This document shows positions 10,404 to 21,559 of a stretch of DNA of 64,000 bases, one piece after another. The stretch is from Psoroptes ovis. Its lineage: Eukaryota > Arthropoda > Arachnida > Sarcoptiformes > Psoroptidae. The stretch lies in assembly GCA_002943765.1 (NCBI GenBank), contig PQWQ01000032.1, positions 1-64,000 of the forward strand, in the 5' to 3' direction. Within the stretch, counting starts at the first letter, position 1; every line of letters begins with the position of its first letter. The notes under the pieces are model-generated. The model ran no database searches and was not told where the DNA came from. It saw only the letters and a program-made list of their open reading frames with translations. The translations under genes were made by a program, and so were the position numbers.

Positions 10404-13400
10404 TCAAAGTTTGACTTTAGAAGTAGGCGTTCGAAATATGATCGAAATGGTTGACACAATTGATGTATCACCACGAATTTTCACTCGACCTGATTTGGTT
10501 GCTTGTTCCAATGTGAATCGATGATATGTCAGGCGAACAAAATCATCATCACTCATCGTCATTATTGCAAATGGTGGTATTTCAGCAGGTAAACCGCGAT
10601 CAAATACGCCGGTGCGATCATCTTTAGTAAAATCTAATTGATACTCTGCAGCTACTCGCCCATCTTTTGTTATTTCGAATCCTATCATTGTTTTACACTT
10701 TTTGCACAAATAAGGCAAACGTATTAATCGTTGAATTAATTCAATGATCATCATTTCGCTGCGTAAGCCAGGTTTTAGATCCTTCAAATTATCATTATCA
10801 ATCAATTCCGCAAATGATAAAATTATTTATTAATGAACTTACTGTTTTGGACATAAGGTCAGTGATGTAAGGAAGCTCGGGTGCTTTACCCATTTTTTGC
10901 AATTCTACCCAAAGTGAATATAATCGTTGTAACAGTAAAATGTTACCTTTCACCTTTAATTTACCCATCATAAATGCCTGTCAATAAATTAGCGAATTAT
11001 TTTTATTGTAAGCATGAGTGCCAATGATACTTACCCTTTGTGGATTCAATTTGCCAAACATCAATCTGATCAGATCATCATCTTCAGCTGTGACCACACA
11101 ATCAGGTTTTCCATTCATAAATGGTTTATTGTAAACACATCCATTCGGATTGGTTTTGTTTTCAGCAGACCAAACAGTTTTAGGCTGACCGTTTAATAAT
11201 AAATTGAATTGGTAACTGGCAGTTAATCGTTTCATAAACTCTGGTTCTTCATGCATTCGATTACGTATGATGGTGAACATTATATCGCTTTTTAATCCAG
11301 TTATCGGTATTGAATCTAACAATTTTCTGTCCTCATCATCGTATTCATCTTGTTTTTCCTGAACGGTGATCTTTTCTTTTTTCTCAATCGATTCATCATC
11401 TGACCATAATTGTCGCAATTTTTGAGCTGCATTAATATTTCCAATAACTTGTAATCGGCCAGCAATAAATGCCATCATTGGTTCATCTTTGCCTTCGAAC
11501 ATGTCGATCAATGTGTCATCTTCAACGGTCAAAGTACAGTCGATAGGCAGATTCAATTCATTTCCTTTGTATAAATTGCCTTTACCATTTTTCATGTCTA
11601 ATACTGTAATATACGATATAAATTATTATTAAATAATCACAATCTGATTAAAAAACTTACCCCAAACACTGGCCAATTTGCCTTGTTTCATAATATTGAA
11701 TTGATAGATTGTGTTAATCAATGGAATCAATTCAGAATGTTTAGCAATTCGATTGCGAATTTTTTCATTGAAAATTTTATCTACTTTACAGTCATTTGCA
11801 TTTTGTTCAATGTTTGAAATGTTTCCATTCATTATGGAAATATGTTCGGTTAAGACAGGCATTTTTATTTCAGGTAATGGCCCGATTAAATTAACAAAAG
11901 ATGATGCGATAATTTTGACACCAGTCTCACGTACAAAGCATTCAAAATGAATTCGTATAAGTTGATTATCAGTTGATGATGATTTCCATAAATGAGTAGT
12001 AATAGTTTGACCAGGTAGTATTGTGCCAGTGAAACGTACTTTGATCGAATGAAATCGATAACAATCGTAATCAGTGTATGTGGCTAAAATATGACGCGTT
12101 GCAAATCCAAGTATGCACAATCCGTGTAAAATTGGTTGATTGAAACCTGAAGAAAAATAAAAGAAAATTTACAAAATTATTGTTGGTCGCGATCAGTAAA
12201 TGGTGAATATATTTTTGTGTTCTATTCAGAAAAAACCGGTCTGATGCTTTATGGTGAAATTATATGATGAACAATACTCGTAAGAAACAATAATCGGAAC
12301 AATAAGTTTTTCTACCCGAAAAACATGTCAAAAAATGACCAAAAAATACATGTTCTCTTTTGTCTTTTTAGCATATTGGCCATCATATTGAGCACAAGTT
12401 GAGCATTCAGATGTACAAGTTTTACATAATTTTCGAATAACACAATGGTTAAATTCTCTTTTTTTTCGTTAAATTTTTTACCTGCAATTTTAGAAAAATT
12501 AGTGTCAATGTGTAATGGATTTTTATCACCACACAATCGAAACATTGCAGCTTGATCATTGGTAGTCTTTTGTGTAATGATCCATTCAGGTTCTCGATTA
12601 TTCGGAACATTTTGCGTTTCAATTATTTTCTCATTTTCAGTGCGTCTTTTGCCCCCAAAATTTCCGCTGCCAATCATGAAAAATGATAATTGATTATAGA
12701 AAATAGGCTCATTACTACCAGATACAAAAGTTGTCACTAAATTCATATGAAAAGTAATCATTTGAATAATGAACATGATTGTTTTACAATAATTTCAAAC
12801 CTTCGATAATTATCAATGCACCAGCAGCTCCCTTATCTAATACATCCAATATTTTCGCTTCACAAATCAATGTCGATGGGCAAGGAATCGGGCCATAGAC
12901 CTTTAGATATTGTTCACCATGCAATGTTCTCATCAGATTATCTTCTAAGCCATATTGCGCGATTGCTTGTTCAATAATATTTGTTCGATAAACTGCATTC
13001 AATGAAATAGTTGTAGCCATTGATGGTAATACACAAAAATTTTCATCATTCTCATATAAATAACGCATATGATTAGGTTCATGCGTTGAAAGACCCACTG
13101 ATAGGGCATAGAGAATAGCATCTTCGACCGTCAATTCGAAATTAACACGATTATCATTCGTAGTGGATGAATTATCTTCACGTAATTGATTCAACAACAA
13201 TATTGTATGATCTGTGAACAGATGAATGAATTAAGCCCAATCAATCAGAATTATATAAACATCATTACCTTCCATCGATTTCGGATTGGTGAATCCATTT
13301 GACATATCAGTTATTTGCGACCAATTGTCTCGAATATCTTCGATTGTAATTGAATCATTCATGTCGAATACTTTTCCTTTAGATCGTTGCCATTGATAAC

Positions 13401-14564
13401 GACCAAAATATCCACCGGCAGCTTCGATTACATCTCCATTGGTGGGACATGTTTCATGACACAAGTAACAAACGATTGGTGCCACACGACTAGGATTTAA
13501 AAGGGTGAAAATGTCTGTCGCGATAAAATTTAATACTTTAAATTTGAGTGAAGAAAATTAAATGGATTTGAATTAACCTTCAGGTAAAATATCTTCAGTC
13601 AATCGAGATGCAGCGACTGGCACGATTGTATTGCATTTGATATTATATTTTTCACCTTCAATAGCCAATGTTTTGGCCAATGCTAATAATCCGAGTTTGG
13701 CTGCAGATGAAATAATCATCAATTTTTGCTTTTAAGAATTGAAATTTGATGCATACCGGAACTATAGTTTGCTTGGCCAAAATTCCCATAAATTCCTGAT
13801 GGTGATGCTGTCATTATGACTCTAATCAATAAAATTATTAATGAAATGAAAAGAGCCAATGCATGCTAATTATTCATTACCGTCCAAAGTTTTGCTTGCG
13901 GAAATAAGGCCAAGCAGCTTTAGTCGTTAAAAAGGATCCGCGAAGATGAACACGGTGAACAATATCTATGATTGAATTTGGAAATTGTCAAATGAATCGG
14001 CATTCGATAATCAAAATACTGACCAAAATCTTCAGCTGTCATTTTCAACAATGATTTATCACGTAAAATACCAGCATTATTTATCAAAATATCTATTAAT
14101 AAATGAAATTGATTAAAGACATTTACAAAACAAATTTAAAGTAAATATATCAAACCTATGCGACCAAAATTATCGATTGCAGTTTGAACAATTTTGTCAC
14201 CATTCTCAACTGAATCTGAAAAATATTAATCATTGATTAATTATGCAATGTTTCGAATAATAATCAAATTTTTTTTACTGTAATCAGCAACAGCTTGTCC
14301 ACCTCGATCTTTAATTTCTTTGACAACAGAATCGGCTGCAAAACTTTTGCCCATTCCATCACGGCTTCCGCCTAGATCATTGACTGTGATTTAAATGAAT
14401 TTTTATAAATGATTTTATCAGAATGATCAATTTAAATGAATCTTACCGACAACAGAAGCACCTTTGGATGCTAATAACAATGCATATTCACGACCTAGGC
14501 CTCTTGCAGCACCAGTAATAATAGCAACTCTGCTATCAAAATTCAATTCATTTTTATTGATCAT
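10404..14564 (-). CDS. HSD17B4: Peroxisomal multifunctional enzyme type 2 (17-beta-HSD4 type) with three SCP2 domains
   Basis: Fourteen exons: 14564-14447, 14383-14279, 14215-14156, 14092-14024, 13965-13881, 13821-13757, 13700-13578, 13514-13269, 13211-12801, 12736-12482, 12146-11661, 11603-11035, 10977-10843 and a last exon from about 10781 to 10404. About 1,034 aa. The N-terminal short-chain dehydrogenase domain has VAIITGAARGLGREY, NNAGILRD, and the catalytic S and YSSAK-type motif (GQANYSSAKLGLL). The 2-enoyl-CoA hydratase-2 half follows, with LHGEQYLKVYGPIP, the catalytic GDKNPLHID and FNQPILHGLC. The tail holds three successive SCP2-like domains (about exons 11-12, 12-13 and 14), whereas human MFE-2 (736 aa) has one. 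It runs the middle steps of peroxisomal beta-oxidation. The protein ends SKVKL, so the last three residues VKL are a weak PTS1. The last intron has no AG at the best pyrimidine-rich site; the exon start given uses AAG|GAT. Confidence 0.93.
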
Positions 14565-14872
14565 AATTCATTTGATTGTTATTTGTTGAAGTTTTCAAAT
14601 AAATAAAAACAAATGAAAATGATTATAAACAAAATGCATTCAAAAAAACGACAACAATACAATAAGCGAATGGGTTTTCTCTTTTCTTTGCTGTCAAAAT
14701 TGAAATTGAATTGGCGCAATTGAATTGACAAGAAACCGGTCTTTTGTTTTCTTAAACATTTTGAAATTATTTTTTAGGGGAATTTTTCTTAGCAAACAAA
14801 AAATTTTCAAGTGAATTTTCAATTCATTTAAATTAGTTGGTAATAATCATTTTATTATGACAATCAATATTT

Positions 14873-16265
14873 TCATGAATGAAAATGTGATTCAAAATCA
14901 AATTCAAAAGACCAGTTCAAATTATGTTTTAAATATAAACAATATCTTTGTATCAATTGTTTACGCCAAATTTGATCATTTTTTCTCATGTTGATCATAT
15001 TATTTGTATGGGATAAAATTTGATCATAGAAAAACTGTAATTCTTGTTGTTTCAAATGTTCAATTTGATTTGGATACCATAAATATGTTGCATGAATGAT
15101 ATGACGTCGATGTAAAAATAGTGATTCTTGCCAAGGATAAATTGGCCATAAAGTGGATAACCATTGCAGCTCATTGAAAAACATTTGACAACATTCACTT
15201 TTTTTACTGGACAAATTATCATCATTATTGGCAGTTAATGCATCCATCGAATTGAGTTGTTGTTGTTGTTGTTGTCTGTGTATGAATGTAAATAAAAATT
15301 GTCGATGCTGGAAGCCACTGTAATCGGAAATATGCGTCTCTAACCAATCGGCTGTTAGTTTTAAATCATTTAGAATTTGCTATGAGCATAGAATTAAATA
15401 TTAGTGAATAATAACTGATAAAATAAAGGAATATACATTCAAAACATTGATTGGATGATCATTATTGTGGACAGTGTATACAGTCAATAGCCATGTACGA
15501 TGACTCCATGCATAATAATTGCGAGAATATCGATTGGCAGCATCAAGTGATATACGCAATTCATTGGACAATATATTTTCATTTAAATGACCATTTTCTA
15601 ATTTTAAAAGACTGTTTAGAAGCCATTCACGATATGTGAACATACTAGCACATTTAGGTTTTCGTTTCAAAACCAATTTTGTAAAATCCAATTCTTCTAA
15701 AAATGAATTTGTTGAATTCATATCAATTATATTACGCCTATTTCGTTGATAAAATTTAAAAATACAAATTAATTCATTTCTAATCAATGCAGTGAATACC
15801 TTAAATTCCAGGCTGTGGTAAAATCAGGATTGAGCAATAATAATATCCTCGTCCATTGATGAATTAAAGAATTTTCTACAGAGAGAAAAAATAAATATAA
15901 AATCAAAAATACAGCTCTAAATTCACTATCAAATAATACCGATTCGTGTGAAAGTGGATTGTTTCTTGAAATTTAACATTTTTTCATGTGCATATTCATA
16001 TAAATGAGGAATGCACCATTTTTCCAATGCTAAGTGATGATCATTGTGTATGACTGGACTTTTATTGCACTTTGATTCAGCTATTTCAATTATATCGAAT
16101 TCAATTCTTGTGGATCAAAATCAAATGGAAAATTGAATTAGAAAAAAAACATCGATCAAATAAATTCAAACGAAACAAAGCTCACATATTCGAATCGCGT
16201 CGAAAAATATTATCTAAATCTTGTAATATTCTTTCACAAAGTGAAGCTTTCTCATCATCATCCAT
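14873..16265 (-). CDS. PTAR1: Protein prenyltransferase alpha-subunit repeat protein 1
   Basis: Five exons: 16265-16186, 16106-15940, 15875-15800, 15737-15437 and 15379-14873. They encode 376 aa (human PTAR1 is 402). Diagnostic stretches are LLLLNPDFTTAWNLR, RNYYAWSHRTWLL, THISDYSGFQHRQFLF and LFLHRRHIIHATYLWYP, the repeated W-x-HR pattern of prenyltransferase alpha subunits. The C-terminal FYDQILSH...WRKQLIQ matches the PTAR1 tail and argues against Rab geranylgeranyltransferase alpha proper. Human PTAR1 pairs with RABGGTB to form geranylgeranyltransferase III, which acts on FBXL2 and Ykt6; the same role here is inferred. A CAA microsatellite gives six glutamines in the last exon. The start ATG lies in a GATGATGATG run. 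It lies 308 bp upstream of MFE-2 on the same strand. Confidence 0.92.
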
Positions 16266-17311
16266 ATTAATGTGTTTATTATCGGATTAATATTATTTAG
16301 ATCATTTAATTGATGATAATACAAAATTAAATCATATTGAATCAATTGTATTTACATTTTGAAGTCGCAGCACAGAGTTTGCGTTTGTTTATATTTACAT
16401 GAACACATATGAAAGAAGGACATTTAAATCGATTGTTGTGTACAGAAAAAAATCGATAGTCCCAAAAACATTTTTTTCTGTTTTCATTTTGATGGAACTT
16501 GATGAGCCATGGATATCAAAATCTTCATCGAATTATTCATCGAATCATTGATTGATTAAATTAATCATCAAAAATTCATTCATAGATAATACTGTGATAT
16601 ATTCGATAGTGATAATCTATTTTTCTGATAACATGAAAAATCAAGAGAGCATCGTAAGCATTGATGTAATAATAAAAATACAATTTAATCATATGAAATA
16701 ATCATAAACATTTTCAAAAAATCATGATCCCAACAGTAATTTTTAATTAAAAGTATTTCCTTCCTCAAGAGGGGATAATACAAAGTACACCAAAGGATGA
16801 ATTGAATTTGGTGCGCTGCGCAAAACTGTACAATTTTATTGAATAAAAAATACTCATGTGATTCATATCTTAATCAATCAATCAATCAATTATCAAAGTA
16901 TTAGCATGAAACTCCTATTTTTATATTGAAAATAATTGATCAATGATCGATTCAAAAGACAATCGACAGTAAGTTCATTGTTCCACAAAGACAAAAAATT
17001 TATAATAATTATGATTTAAATGATACAATAAAACCACTTGTCATATACTTATTAATGTATGTAATAATTTAATTGATCACCTATTTAATGTATATGATGA
17101 TGCATCCGTTTCATTTTATACATACGGATTTGAAAATTTCAAATATTTCAATTGATTTTCATTCCAGTTTGTCTCATAATTAGTTTGATCAAATCATCGA
17201 CAGATGCCTCATATTAAAACAACTTTGAAAATAAAAAGCAGCTTAAAATTAAAATCATTATTCAAATCTTAATTGTTCGTATAATTCATTTAGTATTGAA
17301 ACGAATCGAAA
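16266..17311. other. Divergent intergenic region PTAR1 / MFSD12-like
   Basis: About 1 kb of AT-rich DNA between divergent start codons. A TCAATCAATCAATCAATTA microsatellite lies at about 16874-16892. No gene, MITE or tRNA-like sequence seen. Confidence 0.55.
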
Positions 17312-19301
17312 ATGGATCGTCATCTAACTTTGATTCAAAAATTGGCAATCAGTGTTGGCCATGTTTTTAATGATTTATGTGCAGCATTTTGGTTCACATA
17401 TTTATTGATTTTCATGCATTTTGTGAATCGTTTTAATAGCAATACATCTGGCACTCTAATGTTGATTGGACAAGTTGCTGATGGTCTAGCGACACCATTC
17501 GTCGGTATTGAATGTGACCGAAAACTTGATTGGTTTTTCTGTAAATATGGCCGACGGAAATGTTGGCATTTATTAGGAACAATATGTGTATTTTTGTCGT
17601 TTCCATTTTTATTTAATCGATGTATCACATGTGAAAATGCACCTGAATCTTCGCAAATAATATATTATGCTGCCTTCATAACTATTTTCCAATTTGGCTG
17701 GGCGTCCGTACAAATATCACATTTATCATTGATTCCAGCATCGACACCACATTCATCTGAACGTATAGAATTGAATTCTTATCGATATGCTTTCACTGTA
17801 ATCTCAAATATTGCTGTTTATATTTTAATGTGGTTATTGCTTAAACCAAGCGAAGATGGATCATCACAAATCGGTCCGAGTGATGTTTCGACTTTCAGAA
17901 ACGTTGCGTTTATTATAATCGGACTTGGATCAATCTTTTCATTAATATTTCATTTGGGCACAAAAGAACAAAACAATTATGATGCATCTTGCGATCAAGA
18001 AAGCCAAAACTCGACATTTGATGACAATGATGATCATCAAATTACTAAATGGCATCAATGGTTCAAAGAAATTCAATTCTACAAAGTTGCTTTGCTTTAT
18101 ATGGGCACCCGTTTAACCATCAATTTAACTCAAGTTTATATTCCCAATTATCTTCAAGAAACATTGTATCTTCCTAAAGTGAGTTTTTCATTCAAAACAT
18201 ATAAAATGAAATTCTAAATTGGCCCGTTTTACAGAAAAGTGTTGCTTACATTCCTTTGGTTACATATACCAGTGGTTTTCTTTCATCATTCCTCATGAAA
18301 TACGTCAACCAAAAATTAGGCAAAAAGGTATTTTTGTATCATTTTTTGTTCGTTAAATGATTTTGCTAATTTCTTCACTGGTTTCACAGGTTACTTATTT
18401 TCTTGGTGCAATATTATCATTATGTGCTTGTGTATGGATATTTTTTGGCAGTCAATATTATTTTAAACAATGGGGAATATTCATTGTTTCAGTTATAATT
18501 GGTGCATCTAATTCGATAATGCTCATTACTAGTCTTGGTATAACCAATGATTTGATTGGTAAAAATATAGTATGTATTCAATGATTGTCATTTTTGTTTC
18601 AATAATAATCGATTATTATTTTTGTAAAAGGTAAGCGGATCATTTGTATTCGGCGCCATGAGTTTTCTTGACAAAGTATCCAATGGATTGGCTGTCTGGG
18701 TGATTGAACATTTTAAGCCCTGCACGTATGTAGATTATGTTGAATGATTATTGCTCATTTGATTGAATTTTTCCTTCCTAATAGAACATATTCTTGCCTG
18801 GTCTGTGATTATTATTATCGTGATATACTGACATTTGTCTGTGGAGGTGCTACCGCAATAGCTATTGCAAGTTTAGCTCTAATGACTTCGAATAAAAAGA
18901 ATAAAGTGATCAACGGTAAATGTTGATTATGATAATAAGACCCGTATTTAAATATCCTAAAATCCGATTCCGAAATAACCGATCAATAATTTTCCCTTTT
19001 AACAATCTCAATACTAACAATTAACAAGCATCATAATTGGCATGAATCAATAATCCTTTTATTCCAAGCATAAACTAACCGATCAGCATGAAAGTTCTTC
19101 TTTAGTGTATTTTGAATTGATTCATTTCAATTTCATTTTCCTTTTTGTTGAATTTTATGACTTTCTTGAAATATTCAACTAGATTCAACATCAGCCAATG
19201 CTTCAACCACAAGGAATCCAGCAGTATCGAGCGAAATAATCGATAATGATGATGATGATGAACAAAGTTTATTGACACCATTGCTCAATAATCGTCGTTG
19301 A
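17312..19301 (+). CDS. MFSD12-like lysosomal/melanosomal transporter
   Basis: Six exons: 17312-18178, 18235-18327, 18390-18569, 18631-18725, 18785-18915 and 19183-19301. They encode 494 aa (human MFSD12 is 480). Strong matches to MFSD12 are GHVFNDLCAAFWFTYLL, GQVADGLATPFVG, KYGRRKCWHLLGT, IFQFGWASVQISHLSLIP and YRYAFTVISNI, in a 12-helix major facilitator layout with a Ser/Asp-rich loop after helix 6. Human MFSD12 imports cysteine into lysosomes and melanosomes; cysteine as substrate here is inferred. The C-terminal tail contains DDDDEQSLLTPLL, whose DEQSLL fits the acidic dileucine lysosomal sorting signal [DE]xxxL[LI]. The aspartates come from a GAT microsatellite (about 19241-19260). Start: first ATG of a long first exon, placed directly before the family's N-terminal motif. 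Confidence 0.92.
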
Positions 19302-20626
19302 AAAAAATTCAAGATTCATTTTCACCATTCAAGTGCAATTCTATATGTATAATGATATATTTGTTACAAAATAATTATTTTAAAAATACATTTTTGTATT
19401 ATATTTTAGGTTTTATATTTTTATATTTAATTGATAATTTTGTATATTATTCTATGTATATTTGATAATTGATTTATACATTTTTTTACATAAAATTCTT
19501 ATTAAATTTTTAATAGTTTATGAGTTTATGTCTTAATAAATTTGAATATAAGCAAATAAAACCACTTCATCAAATGTCAATGTCAAGTATTTCTACATGC
19601 AGATTGAAAAATTTCATTTTCAATTGATGATAATCAGTATCAAGTTGATCACACGTGTGTAATTAAGATTAATATTAATCGACAATATCGATCATATGAA
19701 ATATATGGGCCACCTTCTTTGATTTTAAATCAAAGAAAATGGCAAAAAAATCAGATAATGTTCTTCTCCATTGTCTGATTATGAGAATTTTTTAATTTTT
19801 TTAAAATACTTTTTTGAATTGGAAACCAAATCGAATTATTTTTTTGAAATGGAAACCGTATCTAAATCTGAGCATCTAAAGAGTGTAAGAAAAATGAATA
19901 TGAAAAAAAAACCCATCCAACTAAAAAATGTGGCAAATAATAAAAAAATAAGAAAACCACTTGAATGATCCTCAAACAAAAGACCACACAGTGTTTTCCG
20001 TTTTATGATTGCAACTTTCAAATTTTTTATGATTACAATTGAAATCAATATAAATCGATTATGATCATTTATGAATGTATATCCAATGTGCTTCATAATA
20101 AAAAAAAACACAATAGAAATTCATAATTTTTAGGATCAACAAAAAATGAATAAATGCACAGTCTATCTGCGTGTATTTGTATCATGTAAAGGCTCGTTCC
20201 GCCTATTAGTTATGGATCAAACAACGAGAACAAAAATAAATGTTGATATCATTTTCAAACGAAAAAATCTGGGGCTGATCTGAGATTCTGATTTATTGAA
20301 ATTCAAAACATTGAAATCGATTACATTCATTTATTAGTATTATTATTATCATCGTATAAATGCAAATTTAAAATATAAAAAAAACATTAATTTCAAATGG
20401 TTCAAATCGAATCAAAATGAAATAAACAAGGCCCATTCATTCATATACAATTAATGATGATGATCATTAATTTAGCGAATTTTTTTTTTCAAATTTATCT
20501 TTGCTCAACAAATAATCAATGTTCAAATCGATTGAATCTAGTGTTTGTGTGCTGAATACAATTATGATTTATCATATTTATACAACAACTTCAAAAAACA
20601 ATAGAAATACAAATGTGAATGTGTTA
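19302..20626. other. Intergenic, 3' of the MFSD12-like gene
   Basis: AT-rich DNA with several polyadenylation-like AATAAA hexamers (for example about 19534). Short open frames around 19.8-20.1 kb are Lys/Asn/Phe-rich and show no family similarity. No other structure seen. Confidence 0.5.
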
Positions 20627-20700
20627 GGCTGTCCGAAAAGTTTTTGCCGATTATATCCTGGAAAATCATGAGAAAATAGGCAAAAACTTTTCGGACAACC
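20627..20700 (+). mobile_element. Mini-MITE copy 1 (mariner-like, 74 bp)
   Basis: Begins GGCTGTCCGAAAAGTTTTT and ends AAACTTTTCGGACAACC. The arms are about 26 bp with nearly perfect inverted match and a short centre GATTATATCCTGGAAAATC. It is flanked by TA on both sides, as expected for a Tc1/mariner insertion. Same 74-bp length as copies at 32.9, 34.9, 42.3 and 46.4 kb. Confidence 0.85.
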
Positions 20701-21559
20701 TAATATATTGTTTGCTATGAATGAAAATATTTATCTCTCTGAAATCAGATATCAAATAAACAAAAATTCCCATTGTGTTTTTACGCATGTAATGATTATC
20801 ATTATAACAGGATTTCGGAGATGATTATCAAAGATTTTAAGATTTTTGAGATTTAATCTAATATATCTAAGCTCTTATTATTATTAGAATAAGACTTATG
20901 ATGTTAAGATTGCTTTAATTTTTTTTCCAAAATTTAAGCCAAAAAGACTGATCAAGAACCAAAACCAGAAACAAATGGAATTCGGTCAAAGATCAAACAA
21001 AAAAAAATTTTCCTGGACCCGAAATTGATTGACTTGAGAAAAAAACTTTGCCCCTACTGTGAATTTTTCGAATAAATAGAAAACTATAGTCTTTAGCTAT
21101 TCGAATCAATGATTGGTTCGAAGAAAAATGAAACAAATTAGTTTTTTTCCTCGAACGAAAAAAAATTCCAGGCTTTTTCTATGAAAATTATAAAAAACAC
21201 CTGAAAAGAATTGAACACCTGAATCAAACAATTTCGATTTAGTTTCAAAAAACAAATAACAATGTTTTTCAATTTGTGTATTAATTTTCAAATAAGCAAA
21301 CAAACAAACAAATAAACGAATAAAGCGGTTTGGTTTCATCATGTGAATACTTTGATATTTTTGCTGTTGGAAATCAAAAAGTCAAAATTTTATTTGTATA
21401 TTTACACGCCTTAACCTTAAAATTTTTAAGAAAATAAATTTTTGAATATTGTCAAAATATAACTGGAAACGTTTGTTGATAATAAAATGTCAAATGACAT
21501 TTTTAAACTCGTTAAACAAACATTGAAAAATAAATAAATAAAAGGGTAACCTGTAATAA
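20701..21559. other. Intergenic between mini-MITE and BEL/Pao remnant
   Basis: AT-rich with short AAAC and AAAT runs. A minus-strand open frame at 21106-21342 is Phe/Leu/Lys-rich without recognisable similarity. No 5' LTR or gag-like sequence for the downstream retroelement is visible here. Confidence 0.5.

Noticed and set aside
14873..16265. Annotation as Rab geranylgeranyltransferase alpha
   Set aside because: The NPDFTTAWN, HISDYSGFQHRQFL and C-terminal segments match PTAR1 specifically.
20160..20215. Possible tRNA gene near a GTTCCGCC-like box
   Set aside because: No matching acceptor stem or anticodon arm could be drawn; no other B-box-like GGTTCGA hit in the window has a tRNA context either.
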